From the NCBI GenBank assembly GCA_902779575.1, contig CACZBW010000012.1, positions 105,178 through 169,177 of the forward strand: a stretch of 64,000 nucleotides of DNA, read 5' to 3'. Shown here piece after piece: positions 44,720 to 54,189 of this stretch; within the stretch, counting starts at the first letter, position 1, and each line of letters starts with the position of its first letter. Position numbers and translations under genes: made by a program. The stretch comes from an uncultured Lachnospiraceae bacterium. GTDB lineage: Bacteria; Bacillota; Clostridia; Lachnospirales; Lachnospiraceae. The notes under the pieces are model-generated. The model was not told where the DNA came from and did no database searches. It was given only the letters and a program-made list of their open reading frames with translations.

Positions 44720-46996
44720 TTACTCCTGCCCGTCTTTCTCTTCTTCCTCATGCGTTTCGGAAACGGAGGGTGTGAAGACGCGGCTGACAATGGGATCTTC
44801 AGGCTTTACCGCTTCCATGGCTTCTCTCATGAAGCTTTCCTGAGCCCCGATCCGTTCTTTTCCTCTCCTGTCGATCTTCTCGTACTGATTGGTCTCCTTG
44901 AGCTCATGAGCCTTGAGCGTATCCGCCAGCTGAACGTCCAGGATATGCCTTGCCGCAGCCGCGCTGTCTTTGTCCTCCAGGGGGAACATGATCTCAACGC
45001 GCCGGTCGAGATTTCTGGGCATCCAGTCCGCGGAAGCCATGTAGAGTTCTTCGTGGCCGCCGTTTCCGAAGCAGAAGATGCGTGCATGCTCCAGGAAAGT
45101 TCCGACTACAGAGCGCACGGAGATGTTCTCCGATACGCCCGGAATCCCGACCCTGAGGCAGCAGATTCCGCGCACAATCAGCTGAATCTTAACGCCCGCC
45201 GCGGACGCCTCATAGAGCTTCGCGATCACGTCCCGGTCGCAGAGAGAATTCATCTTGGCGATGATATAAGCCTCCTCTCCCGCCTTCGCATGCTCAATCT
45301 CACGGTCAATCAGGCGGTACAGCCTGTCCCTGAGCCAGATCGGGGCAAGGGCGAGCCGGTTCCAGTGCCTGGGCTCGCTGTAGCCGGAGAGCATGTTGAA
45401 TACGGCTGTCGCATCCTCGCCGAACGCCTCATTGCAGGTCATAATGCCGCAGTCTGTATAGAGCCTCGCCGTGGAATCGTTGTAGTTGCCGGTGGCCAGA
45501 TGCACATAACGGCGGATTCCGTCTTCCTCCCTGCGAACGACAAGCGCGATCTTGCTGTGGGTCTTCAGGCCGACCAGGCCGTAAATGACATGGCAGCCGC
45601 TCTTTTCAAGCATTTCCGCCCACTGGATATTGTTCTCCTCGTCAAATCTGGCCTTCAGCTCTACCAGGGCCGTCACCTGCTTCCCGTTCTCCGCCGCCTG
45701 CGCCAGCGCAGCGACGATCGGGGAATGTCCGGAGACGCGGTAGAGGGTAATCTTGATCGCGAACACGTCCGGATCTGTCGAAGCCATCCGGATCAGATCC
45801 ACAACCGGATCGAAAGTTTCATAGGGATGATGGAGGAAAATATCTTTTTTGCGGATGGCCGCGAAGAGATCCTCATCCTCCTTCAGATTCATCAGCGCCG
45901 GTACCGGCTGGGGCGTCCAGGGTTTCTCCTTCAGATGGTCGAACCCTTTCATCCCGTAAGCCTTCATGAGGAAGGTCAGGTCCAGAGGACCCGCGATGGG
46001 GTACATTTCCTCCTGCCGGACCCCGAACTCTTTCTTCAGGATCTTGAGCAGCCTGGGATTCATGCTGTCCTCATACTCAAAGCGGATAACCTCGCCCCAC
46101 TGCCTCTTCTTGATCTTTTTCTGGATCTCTTCCAGAAGATCGTCGGAATCATCCTCGTCCAGAGTCAGGTCCGCGTTCCTAGTTACCCGGTACGGATGTG
46201 CGCAGACTACGTTGAATCCGGTAAAGAGCTTGTCCATATTGCGCTCGATCACGTCCTCCAGCAGGACGCCGGAATGTGTCCCGTCTTCCTTGTCGGGCAG
46301 TACGATGATTCTGGGCAGGACGCCCGGAACCTGGACCGTGGCAAAAACCGTACCGCCCTTGAGCGCTTTGTCCTTTGTGACTTTTTCCGCCTTGAGCTCC
46401 CCGTTCTTCTGCAGATTCTTCATGACGGTCTGGGCAACGGAGTTCTCGGCGTCGTCTTCCTTCCGGGAGATCAGGGCGCCGATATTGAGCGACTTGTTGC
46501 GGATCAGGGGAAACGGCCTCGACGCGTCCATGGCCATGGGCGTCAGTACGGGATATACATTTTCCTTGAAATAACTGTCCGCGAAAGCAGCCTGGTCCGG
46601 AGTAAGATCCTCAAAATCAGTGATGATTTCCAGCTTGTTCTGCTTCAGGGCGGGAACCAGGGAGCGGATCAGGGTGGAATACTGCCGCTCGATCAGCTCA
46701 TGGCACTTTTTCTGAACCAGTTCCAGCTGCTGATCGGCGCGGAGCCCGGCCAGATCCGGCTTTGAATATTTGGCATGGACCATGTCCTTCAGGGAAGCAA
46801 CGCGGACCATAAAAAACTCATCCAGGTTGGAGGCGGTGATGGACAGAAATTTCAGGCGCTCGAAGAGCGGATTCTTCTTGTCACGGGCCTCGTCCAGAAT
46901 CCTGTAATTGAAATCCAGCCAGCTCAGCTCCCGGTTGGTATACCAGGCCGGATTTCTGTAATCGATCGTATTCACGGAATCATTACTCTTAGCCAT
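44720..46996 (-). CDS. ppk: Polyphosphate kinase 1
   Basis: It reversibly builds long-chain polyphosphate from ATP. The 758-residue protein has the N-terminal domain start [20 protein letters not shown], the head domain, and the C-terminal catalytic domains with [35 protein letters not shown], the autophosphorylated-histidine region [13 protein letters not shown] and the second PLD-like motif. The start at 46996 matches the family; a longer open frame upstream does not. Its neighbour ppx encodes the opposing activity, giving a polyphosphate turnover module. Confidence 0.97.
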   Translation of the reverse strand: MAKSNDSVNTIDYRNPAWYTNRELSWLDFNYRILDEARDKKNPLFERLKFLSITASNLDEFFMVRVASLKDMVHAKYSKPDLAGLRADQQLELVQKKCHELIERQYSTLIRSLVPALKQNKLEIITDFEDLTPDQAAFADSYFKENVYPVLTPMAMDASRPFPLIRNKSLNIGALISRKEDDAENSVAQTVMKNLQKNGELKAEKVTKDKALKGGTVFATVQVPGVLPRIIVLPDKEDGTHSGVLLEDVIERNMDKLFTGFNVVCAHPYRVTRNADLTLDEDDSDDLLEEIQKKIKKRQWGEVIRFEYEDSMNPRLLKILKKEFGVRQEEMYPIAGPLDLTFLMKAYGMKGFDHLKEKPWTPQPVPALMNLKEDEDLFAAIRKKDIFLHHPYETFDPVVDLIRMASTDPDVFAIKITLYRVSGHSPIVAALAQAAENGKQVTALVELKARFDEENNIQWAEMLEKSGCHVIYGLVGLKTHSKIALVVRREEDGIRRYVHLATGNYNDSTARLYTDCGIMTCNEAFGEDATAVFNMLSGYSEPRHWNRLALAPIWLRDRLYRLIDREIEHAKAGEEAYIIAKMNSLCDRDVIAKLYEASAAGVKIQLIVRGICCLRVGIPGVSENISVRSVVGTFLEHARIFCFGNGGHEELYMASADWMPRNLDRRVEIMFPLEDKDSAAAARHILDVQLADTLKAHELKETNQYEKIDRRGKERIGAQESFMREAMEAVKPEDPIVSRVFTPSVSETHEEEEKDGQE

Positions 46997-47072
46997 CTTT
47001 CCAATCCTTCCATATGACGGCAGCCCGCCGGACAGAAACACCCGGCCGCCGCAGCCGGCAATCCTTAACCTC

Positions 47073-48620
47073 TCAGCTGACCGGTTTCTTCTGATGCAGT
47101 ACCGGCTTCAGGTTGAATACTTCCTCAAACAGGGAGTTTCCTCCCGCCTCCAGCGTTCCTTTTTCCAGCGTCAGGTCCTCCCCGCTCTGTGCAGTGATGA
47201 CGACCTCGTCTCCCTTCAGGACTACGGATATGCTGCTGATCCTCTGCGAATGCGAACGGTCAAGCGCGTTGGCCGCGCGCAGGATCGCCGTCAGCTTGGC
47301 GATGACCAGATATTCTTCCATGCTGACAGTGCTGGTCAGGTTGAGATCGTCAAAATACAGGAGCGCCGCTGTATTGAAGCGTACGACATTCGCCACAATC
47401 TGCCTCTCGGCATGGCTCAGGCCGATGATCTCGGTCGCCATGATAATATTGTAGGCGCAGTCCGATACATCCTTGAGGGAAATATATTTCCCGCAGTTAT
47501 GCAGGATCGCGGAAATCTGCAGCAGCAGGCGCTCCCTCTTTCCCATGCCGTGCACTTTCTTCATCCGGTCGAAGAGAATCAGGCTGATCTCCTCCACCAT
47601 TTTTGTGTGGGCCTGGTTTGATTTATAGCGCTTTGCAATACTGCGGGACGCCGCGATGATATCCTCGTCAAATGCATGCGGCGAGCGGATCGCCTTGTTC
47701 TGCATGGCGAAATCGTAGGCGAGGCCGTCCCCGATGGATACGTCCGGAAGCCAGACACTGTCCGCTTCGAAGCGTTCCAGCAGGGATCTGCAGATAATCA
47801 TGGAAGACACCGCGAAGCGCGCCGTCTCCGAAGGCACGCCGAGCCGGGTCGTAATCTCTCCCGGATCCAGATAGACGATCTGCCGGTAAAGGTCCAGAAA
47901 TTCCTCCTTTGAAACAATCGAAGAAGCTTTTTTCTCTGCCAGCGGCTTGAAAAGCTGCTGCAGCTCCCGGTTGGTCGCGATCAGGGTCTTGATCTGGCGG
48001 TCTTTCTGGTAAAGTTTTCCGAAACCTGTAAGCTCCAGATCCATCAGCTGCGCCAGGATCTTCTCGTAGTGTTCATTGTTCCTGGCAAGCGGGTGAAAGC
48101 GGACCTGGGTGGAAATCTTACCGATCCGGATATTCTGTGTCGTGAAGAGCTTGTCCTTGTCAAAGACGGAAATCTGAACGGAACTGCCGCCGATATCGAC
48201 AATCGCGGTTCCGCTCTTTATCACTTCTTCAAAGGAATCCGTCTGGGAAGCGATCGACTTGTAGTCCAGGAATCTCTGTTCGGAATTGGACAGGATCGTC
48301 AGACTCAGCCCTGTCTGCTTTTCAATATGATCCTTGGTGATCAGGCCCGTACGGATCTCACGCAGGGCGGAGGTCCCGACCATGCGGTAGCCGTCCACAT
48401 GAAAACCGTCCATCTGACGCCGGAAATCCTTCAGTGTCTCCACAAGTCTCTCCACCTTCTCCGTGGACAGTCTTCCGCGGTCATAGGCGTCGATCCCGAG
48501 ATCGATCCTGCGGCTGACACAGCTCAGCTGACGGATCCCTCTCCTCTGCGACAGATCATACAGTTTCATCTCTGTCTCGGTCGACCCGATCACGATCGCC
48601 GCAAAAAGTTTCACTGCCAT
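47073..48620 (-). CDS. ppx: Ppx/GppA family phosphatase (exopolyphosphatase-like) with HD-like domain
   Basis: It is predicted to hydrolyse polyphosphate ends or pppGpp. The 515-residue protein has two ASKHA ATPase-fold halves (about 1-310) and a C-terminal HD-like helical domain (about 320-480). Some motif residues deviate: the first phosphate loop is AAIVIGSTETEM where the family usually has a D-x-GSN pattern, the second is VDIGGSSVQ rather than GGGSTE, and the HD site reads LHNCGKYISL. Catalytic competence therefore needs testing. It lies 76 bp upstream of ppk and 28 bp after the DUF815 gene on the same strand. Confidence 0.9.
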   Translation of the reverse strand: MAVKLFAAIVIGSTETEMKLYDLSQRRGIRQLSCVSRRIDLGIDAYDRGRLSTEKVERLVETLKDFRRQMDGFHVDGYRMVGTSALREIRTGLITKDHIEKQTGLSLTILSNSEQRFLDYKSIASQTDSFEEVIKSGTAIVDIGGSSVQISVFDKDKLFTTQNIRIGKISTQVRFHPLARNNEHYEKILAQLMDLELTGFGKLYQKDRQIKTLIATNRELQQLFKPLAEKKASSIVSKEEFLDLYRQIVYLDPGEITTRLGVPSETARFAVSSMIICRSLLERFEADSVWLPDVSIGDGLAYDFAMQNKAIRSPHAFDEDIIAASRSIAKRYKSNQAHTKMVEEISLILFDRMKKVHGMGKRERLLLQISAILHNCGKYISLKDVSDCAYNIIMATEIIGLSHAERQIVANVVRFNTAALLYFDDLNLTSTVSMEEYLVIAKLTAILRAANALDRSHSQRISSISVVLKGDEVVITAQSGEDLTLEKGTLEAGGNSLFEEVFNLKPVLHQKKPVS

Positions 48621-48648
48621 ACTCTTATCCTCTAATTCTGCCGGACCG

Positions 48649-49968
48649 TTATTCCGGCGCTTTTCCCAGCAGATAATCGATAAACTGCTGGGCGGTTCTT
48701 CCGCTTCTCCCTCCGTGGGAAAGCTCCCATTTGTTCGCCTCCAGGAAAAGCTCTTCCTCAGGCAGATTTACGCCGCTCCGGTCCGCGATCCCTTTCAGGA
48801 TTTCCTGGAACTCTTTCTTGACAGGAGCCGGGAAATAGATGGTCACGCCGAAGCGGTAAGCCAGGGAAAGCTTCTCCTGCACAGTATCGCTTGTATGCAT
48901 GTCGGAACGGATATCGCCCTCCTTGTCCGCGTAATTCTCCCGGATCAGGTGGCGGCGGTTGCTGGTCGCATAGATCAGCACATTGTCGGGTTTCTTCTCA
49001 AGACCTCCCTCAATCACAGCCTTCAGGTATTTATATTCGGTCTCAAACTCCTCGAAGGAGAGGTCGTCCATATAGATGATAAAGCGGTAGTTGCGGTTCT
49101 TGATCTGGGCGATCACGTCCACCAGATCCCTCAGCTGATGTTTATAGATTTCGATGACGCGCAGGCCCCGGTCATAGTATTCATTAAGGATGCCCTTGAT
49201 GCTCGAGGATTTCCCTGTGCCGGCGTCGCCGAAAAGCAGGCAGTTGTTGGCCCTGCGTCCCGCGAGAAAGGCCTCTGTATTCTCCCTGAGCTTCTGCTTC
49301 TGGCTCTCATAGCCGATCAGGTCATCCAGCCTCACGTGGGCGATGTTGGTGATCGGCACAATCACCGGCTGCGCCTCCCCTTCCCTGTGAAGCACGCGGA
49401 AAGCCTTGTGCAGGCCGAATTTTCCGCAGCCGAAATCCTTGTAAAAAGCATCCACGGCTGCCTTGAAAGCCTCTACCGTACCGGCCTGTGCCAGTTTCAC
49501 CGACAGATTCTCGATCCGGTCCCGGATTCTCCGGTTGAAAAGCCTGCGGTCGTCTCCTCCCACGGGAAAATCCGAAGCCATCCGGTAAAGCTGCAGCCCG
49601 AGGGCTTCTTCTATATCCCGGAAATCATATGCAAAGAGTTCGATAAAGATCTGAAAATCATGCTCCGCAACCGGATTGATCCCCCCTGCGATAGTTCCCC
49701 GGATCTCGCAGGCCCTGGAATAGGCATTTTCATGGTAGACCAGCAGGTAAGTCAGGTAGCTGTGCCAGAGATTGCCCGAAAAGCCGTGGCTCATGGCCGT
49801 CTCCACGAGCTCCTGCATAATCTCCATGCATAAGTCGGCAGCCTGCTGCCGCTGTTTCTCATCCCCGGAGCGCATAAGGTCCGCGCAGCGGCTCTGAAGA
49901 TCCGAGAGGCGGCTGAGAAGTCCCCCCTCGCGGTCCCGGTATAGAATCAGTTCACTGATACGGCTCAT
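48649..49968 (-). CDS. DUF815 family ATP-binding protein
   Basis: This AAA+-type P-loop ATPase of 439 residues has no established role. The N-terminal half (to about 215) is alpha-helical with no known motif. The ATPase part has DLIGYESQKQKLRENTEAFL, Walker A CLLFGDAGTGKSSSIKGI near 245, Walker B RFIIYMDDLSFEE near 300, sensor-like NVLIYATSNRRHLIREN, and the family block DSMHTSDTVQEKLSLAYRFG-like region (here DMHTSDTVQEKLSLAYRFG). GGAGG precedes the ATG. It is first in a run with ppx, ppk, ispG and polC. Confidence 0.92.
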   Translation of the reverse strand: MSRISELILYRDREGGLLSRLSDLQSRCADLMRSGDEKQRQQAADLCMEIMQELVETAMSHGFSGNLWHSYLTYLLVYHENAYSRACEIRGTIAGGINPVAEHDFQIFIELFAYDFRDIEEALGLQLYRMASDFPVGGDDRRLFNRRIRDRIENLSVKLAQAGTVEAFKAAVDAFYKDFGCGKFGLHKAFRVLHREGEAQPVIVPITNIAHVRLDDLIGYESQKQKLRENTEAFLAGRRANNCLLFGDAGTGKSSSIKGILNEYYDRGLRVIEIYKHQLRDLVDVIAQIKNRNYRFIIYMDDLSFEEFETEYKYLKAVIEGGLEKKPDNVLIYATSNRRHLIRENYADKEGDIRSDMHTSDTVQEKLSLAYRFGVTIYFPAPVKKEFQEILKGIADRSGVNLPEEELFLEANKWELSHGGRSGRTAQQFIDYLLGKAPE

Positions 49969-50075
49969 CTCGTTTTTCCTCCGCCTCTTCCGGCAATTTC
50001 ATATTTTTCACAAGAAAACATGGATTCGTCTTTTTCAGCACAGAAACGCCGGAGGCGTTCCTGAACAGGACTTCT

Positions 50076-51206
50076 TCAGTAATTCCCCAGGATTTTCATG
50101 TTGATCGCCTCTTCCCGGATGCCTCTGAGCGCGTTCTTCACACTTGCTTCGTTCAGGTTGCCCTCAAAATCGATAAAGAAGCGGTACTCCCAGGTTCTCC
50201 CGGGGATCGGCCTGGATTCGATGTGCGTCATGTTGACGTTATTGAAAATAAAGTGCGAAAGAATATGGTACAGGGTTCCGGAGGAATGAGGAAGTTCGAA
50301 ACAGATCGTAATCTTCCCGGCGTCCTTCCGGAAAATCCGCTGGTTGGTCACGATCATGAAACGCGTCGAATTGGCTTCCTGGTCATTCACATGTTCCTGA
50401 AGGATCTGAAGACCGAACAGCTCTGCCGCAAACGCGCTTCCGATGGCCGCCTCATCCGCCGCCTGGTCCGCCGCGATCTTTTTTGCGGCGAGAGCCGTGT
50501 TGTCATAAGCCACCGGCTCCCAGTTCCTGTGCTGCGCAAAGAGCTTTTCGCACTGCGCCAGAGCCTGCGGATGCGAATATACCTTCCGGATCTGCTCCGG
50601 GCGGACGCCCTTCGCCGCCATCAGGACGTGCTCCACTCTGATGATCTGCTCCGCGACGATATAGTTCTCAAAATCCACCAGCAGGTCGAAGATATCCGTC
50701 ACGATCCCGGCGGTCGAATTCTCCAGGGGAAGCACTGCATAGTCCGCCGCCCCCTCCGCGATCGCCTCCATGGCGTCCCGGAAGCTCCTGACGTGGAAGC
50801 TGTTCACATTCTTTCCGAAGAAACGGCACATGGCCGCATGGCTGTAAGCGCCCTCCACCCCCTGGAAAACAACGCGGATTTTCTCCAGATCAAGCTGGTC
50901 GACGCTGATAAAGGGAAGACGGCCGCCGGCCCCTTTTTCAGCCAGCATGGCATACTGCCTCTTCCGGCTCATGGCCATCAGCTGTTCAAAAAGCTCCGCA
51001 ACAGCGTGCTTGTTGAAATCCCCCTCGACAAGGCCTTTCACGGTTTCGATCTTTTCCCGCTCCCGTTCTCTGTCAAATACCTTTTTCCCGTTCTCGATCT
51101 TATAGCGCCCGACCTCGTCAGTGACCTCCATGCGCTGTTCAAAAAGACGCACGATCTCACGGTCAATTTTGTCGATCTCGCCCCGAAGCTGCAGCAGATC
51201 ACTCAT
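50076..51206 (-). CDS. pheA: Bifunctional chorismate mutase / prephenate dehydratase
   Basis: It converts chorismate through prephenate to phenylpyruvate for phenylalanine synthesis. In the 376-residue protein, residues 1 to about 90 form an AroQ chorismate mutase (LRGEIDKIDREIVRLFEQRM), about 110-285 the prephenate dehydratase (VVFQGVEGAYSHAAMCRFFG, PLENSTAGIVTDIFDLL, and the catalytic STRFMIV region NSTRFMIVTN), and about 295-376 the ACT regulatory domain with ESRPIPGRTWEYRFFIDFEG. Feedback inhibition by Phe is expected. An extended -10 promoter (TGGTAAAAT) lies at about 51245-51253 on the minus strand. Confidence 0.97.
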   Translation of the reverse strand: MSDLLQLRGEIDKIDREIVRLFEQRMEVTDEVGRYKIENGKKVFDREREREKIETVKGLVEGDFNKHAVAELFEQLMAMSRKRQYAMLAEKGAGGRLPFISVDQLDLEKIRVVFQGVEGAYSHAAMCRFFGKNVNSFHVRSFRDAMEAIAEGAADYAVLPLENSTAGIVTDIFDLLVDFENYIVAEQIIRVEHVLMAAKGVRPEQIRKVYSHPQALAQCEKLFAQHRNWEPVAYDNTALAAKKIAADQAADEAAIGSAFAAELFGLQILQEHVNDQEANSTRFMIVTNQRIFRKDAGKITICFELPHSSGTLYHILSHFIFNNVNMTHIESRPIPGRTWEYRFFIDFEGNLNEASVKNALRGIREEAINMKILGNY

Positions 51207-51308
51207 TTTTGAACCTCATTTCCGAATCACAAAAGTACCGCTCTATTTTACCATAAATGGCTGCCGGTGTCCGCACATATTTGGCGTCAGCCGTTCCTGT
51301 CCGCAGCC

Positions 51309-51587
51309 TTACTCATCCCAGCCCTCTGTCATCCGGTAATGCACCATGATGTTTCTGGCCTCCTGTCCGGGCAGAAGCTGTATATCCTCCAGATCGGTCA
51401 CACCGGGCATCCTGGGGTCCTCTTCCTGAAGTTCCAGATCAATCCAGTTATATGCGGCAAGCCGCGCCTCATCCAGGGCGTCCTGCAGGGTCGGCCCCTC
51501 GCAGCGGCACATATACAGATCCGGGAATTCCCCCGTATAGGATCCGTCCTCATGTCTGGTAAGAACAACCGGATAGATAAATGTCAT
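51309..51587 (-). CDS. Orphan HicB-like protein
   Basis: This 92-residue protein has the HicB antitoxin-type fold: IYPVVLTRHEDGSYTGEFPD followed by a DALDEARLAAYNWI helix. In hicAB systems HicB neutralises the mRNA-targeting toxin HicA. No HicA-like gene (small, dsRBD-fold, with the G-S-H motif) is on either side, and no C-terminal DNA-binding domain is obvious; the tail is LPGQEARNIMVHYRMTEGWD. It may be a solitary regulator or a HicB-fold protein with another job. It has its own promoter (TTGCTT-16-TATAAT) and an AGGAGG site, divergent from pyrBI. Confidence 0.8.
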   Translation of the reverse strand: MTFIYPVVLTRHEDGSYTGEFPDLYMCRCEGPTLQDALDEARLAAYNWIDLELQEEDPRMPGVTDLEDIQLLPGQEARNIMVHYRMTEGWDE

Positions 51588-51653
51588 AACAAAATCCTCC
51601 TTTTCGGATACCCGGGCTCGCGCCGCGGGTTCTGCCGTCTGAATCTATTACCG

Positions 51654-51681
51654 ATTATAGACCAGCCCGAAAAGAAAGCAA
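51654..51681 (-). promoter_or_regulatory. Promoter of the HicB-like gene
   Basis: The minus strand shows TTGCTT (51676-51681), a 16-bp spacer and a perfect TATAAT (51654-51659). It is back to back with the pyrBI promoter. Confidence 0.75.
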
Positions 51682-51718
51682 AGAAAAAAAGGTGGGGCGC
51701 TTCTCCCGAAAAAAGCTG

Positions 51719-51747
51719 TTGCGCCCTTCCCTGCTTTCGTGTAAGAT
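51719..51747 (+). promoter_or_regulatory. Promoter of pyrBI
   Basis: TTGCGC (51719-51724), a 17-bp spacer and TAAGAT (51742-51747). The predicted start site lies on the first bases of a perfect hairpin. Confidence 0.6.
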
Positions 51748-51751
51748 AATT

Positions 51752-51787
51752 GCGGCTGAAAAGAAATCCGCTTTTCAGCCGCTTTTC
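51752..51787 (+). promoter_or_regulatory. Terminator-like hairpin at the start of the pyrBI transcript
   Basis: GCGGCTGAAAAG (51752-51763) pairs perfectly with CTTTTCAGCCGC (51771-51782) across a 7-nt loop, followed by TTTTC. It lies between the predicted promoter and pyrB, so it could act as an attenuator or as a 5' stabilising stem. I see no leader peptide and no clear PyrR-binding loop. Confidence 0.65.
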
Positions 51788-51850
51788 TGAATTCCGGTTC
51801 AGAGCCGCACAGAAGCACGCGATTGCAGTTTGCACCACATGGAGGTCAGG

Positions 51851-52771
51851 ATGAGACATTGCATGAGTCCCCTGGATTTCTCGGTTGAAGAACTTGACCA
51901 GATGCTGGATCTGGCAGTTGATATCGAGCATAATCCGGAAAAGTATTCCCACGCATGTGAAGGGAAAAAAATAGCGACATGTTTTTATGAGCCAAGTACC
52001 CGTACCCGTCTCAGTTTCGAAGCAGCCATGCTGAACCTGGGAGGTCAGGTGCTTGGTTTTTCTTCTGCCCAGTCAAGTTCCGCGGCCAAAGGCGAGAGCG
52101 TCGCCGATACCATCCGCGTTATCTCCTGTTTCGCCGATATCGCGGCGATCCGCCACCCGAAGGAAGGCGCGGCCTATGTGGCGTCGACCGTGTCCGGGAT
52201 TCCGGTGATCAATGCCGGCGACGGCGGACATCAGCACCCGACCCAGACTCTGACTGACCTGATGACGATCCGTTCCATCAAAGGAAAGCTGGGTGAAATG
52301 ACCATCGGCCTGTGCGGCGACCTGAAATTCGGCCGTACGGTCCATTCTCTGATCAGCGCACTGGTCCGCTATCCGGGAATCCGTTTTGTACTGATTTCCC
52401 CGGAAGAGCTTCGGGTTCCCGATTATGTGCGGGATGACGTCCTCAGGAAAAACAACGTTCCCTTTGAAGAAGTCATCCGTCTGGAGGACGCCCTTCCCGA
52501 ACTGGACGTGCTCTACATGACCCGCGTTCAGAAAGAGCGCTTCTTCAACGAGGAAGATTATGTCCGCATGAAGGATTTCTACATCCTGGACAAGCCCAAG
52601 ATGGACCTGGCAAAGAAGGACATGTGCGTGCTCCATCCGCTCCCGCGCGTCAATGAAATCTCCGTCGAGGTGGACAGCGACCCGAGAGCCTGCTATTTCA
52701 GACAGGTGCAGTACGGAGTCTATATCCGTATGGCGCTGATTCTCACATTACTGGGGGTGAAGGTATGCTGA
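51851..52771 (+). CDS. pyrB: Aspartate carbamoyltransferase catalytic subunit
   Basis: It condenses carbamoyl phosphate with aspartate, the committed step of pyrimidine synthesis. The 306-residue protein has the carbamoyl-phosphate loop [17 protein letters not shown], the HPTQTLTDL motif in [15 protein letters not shown], and the C-terminal [20 protein letters not shown]. The ATG at 51851 directly follows GGAGGTCAGG; an in-frame upstream ATG lacks support. Its stop overlaps the start of pyrI, as in other pyrBI operons. Confidence 0.97.
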   Translation: MRHCMSPLDFSVEELDQMLDLAVDIEHNPEKYSHACEGKKIATCFYEPSTRTRLSFEAAMLNLGGQVLGFSSAQSSSAAKGESVADTIRVISCFADIAAIRHPKEGAAYVASTVSGIPVINAGDGGHQHPTQTLTDLMTIRSIKGKLGEMTIGLCGDLKFGRTVHSLISALVRYPGIRFVLISPEELRVPDYVRDDVLRKNNVPFEEVIRLEDALPELDVLYMTRVQKERFFNEEDYVRMKDFYILDKPKMDLAKKDMCVLHPLPRVNEISVEVDSDPRACYFRQVQYGVYIRMALILTLLGVKVC

Positions 52772-53202
52772 GCGTAGGACAGTTGAATGAAGGCGTCGTA
52801 CTCGACCATATTCCGGCCGGAAAAGCCATGGATATCTACCGCAAGCTGAAGCTGAACCAGATGGACTGCCAGGTGGCCATGATCATGCAGGCGAGATCCA
52901 GCAAGATGGGGCTCAAAGACATCATCAAGGTGGAATGCCCCCTGGAGCTTCTGAATCTGGACGCGCTGGGCTTCATCGATCACACGATCACGGTCAACAT
53001 CATCCGTGACGGAGAGATCGTGGAAAAGAAAAAGCTGAAGCTTCCCAAAAAGCTGGTCAACATTATCCACTGCAAGAATCCCCGCTGCATCACATCCATC
53101 GAGCAGGGACTCAACCATATCTTCTATCTGGCCGATGAAGAGAAGGAGCTTTACCGCTGCCAGTACTGTGACGAGAAATATCATTCCCACAGCAAGGAAT
53201 AA
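52765..53202 (+). CDS. pyrI: Aspartate carbamoyltransferase regulatory subunit
   Basis: It binds ATP/CTP and confers allosteric control on PyrB. The 145-residue protein has the N-terminal allosteric domain ([20 protein letters not shown]) and the C-terminal zinc domain with four cysteines, [14 protein letters not shown] and [10 protein letters not shown]. It overlaps pyrB by seven bases, implying coupled translation. A bidirectional terminator follows. Confidence 0.97.
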   Translation: MLSVGQLNEGVVLDHIPAGKAMDIYRKLKLNQMDCQVAMIMQARSSKMGLKDIIKVECPLELLNLDALGFIDHTITVNIIRDGEIVEKKKLKLPKKLVNIIHCKNPRCITSIEQGLNHIFYLADEEKELYRCQYCDEKYHSHSKE

Positions 53203-53252
53203 TCCGGATGTCTGCTGCTGCAGGCATTGCGGCCGATTCCGTATAGATTGCG

Positions 53253-53292
53253 AAAAACAGTTCAGCACTGAAAAGGGCTGAACTGTTTTTAA
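53253..53292. terminator. Bidirectional terminator after pyrI
   Basis: AAAAACAGTTCAGC-loop-GCTGAACTGTTTTT forms a long stem with A/T tracts on both sides, between convergent pyrI and livF. Confidence 0.88.
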
Positions 53293-53300
53293 ATGAGCTC

Positions 53301-53383
53301 CTATGATCCGCTCTCCATAAAGTATGGTCTGCAAAAATCGTATAAGCAATTTTCTCCGACCTGACTTTTGGTGTCGCAAGCAT
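53301..53383 (+). repeat. Dispersed intergenic repeat, copy 5
   Basis: Core AGTATGGTCTGCAAAAATCG followed by TATAAGCAATTTTCTCCGAC and CTGACTTTTGGTGTCGC. It is among the least degenerate cores, located between the pyrI terminator and the livF stop. Confidence 0.7.
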
Positions 53384-53466
53384 ATTTTCTTATTCAATTG
53401 GTTTTTTAACTTCCTGCTGCAGCGCAGAGTACCGGCCGGAGCAGAAAAAGACACGCCAGCCCGTAA

Positions 53467-54189
53467 TCATTTGGCTCCGAGATAAGCTCTCTTCACCTCG
53501 GGATTATCCGCAAGCTCGGAAGCCTTCCCCTCCATGATGATATTCCCTGTCTCAAGCACATAGCCGCGGTCGGCGATGTTCAGCGCCATCTTCGCGTTCT
53601 GTTCCACAAGGAGAACTGTAACGCCGCTCTTTTTGTTGACGTCTTCGATAATGTGGAAAATCTCTTTTACGAGCAGCGGGCTCAGGCCCATGGAAGGCTC
53701 GTCCAGCAGAAGCATCTTGGGCTTGCACATGAGAGCCCGGCCGATCGCCAGCATCTGCTGCTCGCCTCCGGACAGTGTGCCCGCGGACTGGTTCCGCCGC
53801 TCCTTCAGGCGCGGCAGAAGGTCGAAAACCAGATCGAAATCATCCTGGATGGCGTCCTTTCCGTCCTTCCGGGAATAGGCGCCCATCTCCAGGTTCTCGT
53901 GAACCGTCAGGCCGGAGAAGACCCGCCGCCCTTCCGGGCACTGGGCAAGACCCAGGGAAACGATTTTGTGCGGCTCGATCCTGGAAATCATCTTCCCGTC
54001 GTAGCTGATCGTCCCGCTCGCGATCTTCAGAAGACCGGAGATCGCATGCATCGTGGTGGTTTTTCCGGCTCCGTTCGCGCCGATCATGGTAACGATCTCA
54101 CCCTCGTCCACGTGGAAAGAGACATCCTTGATGGCGTGGATGGAACCGTAATATACATTGACTCCTTCAACTCTCAGCAGTTCACCCAT
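53467..54189 (-). CDS. livF: Branched-chain amino-acid ABC transporter ATP-binding protein LivF
   Basis: It is one of two ATPases powering BCAA import. The 240-residue protein has Walker A GANGAGKTTTMHAISGLL, the signature LSGGEQQMLAIGRAL, Walker B MLLLDEPSMGLSPLLV and H-loop VEQNAKMAL, typical of LivF. Its ATG overlaps the livG stop (TGATG), so translation is coupled. It is last in livKHMGF. Confidence 0.95.
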   Translation of the reverse strand: MGELLRVEGVNVYYGSIHAIKDVSFHVDEGEIVTMIGANGAGKTTTMHAISGLLKIASGTISYDGKMISRIEPHKIVSLGLAQCPEGRRVFSGLTVHENLEMGAYSRKDGKDAIQDDFDLVFDLLPRLKERRNQSAGTLSGGEQQMLAIGRALMCKPKMLLLDEPSMGLSPLLVKEIFHIIEDVNKKSGVTVLLVEQNAKMALNIADRGYVLETGNIIMEGKASELADNPEVKRAYLGAK

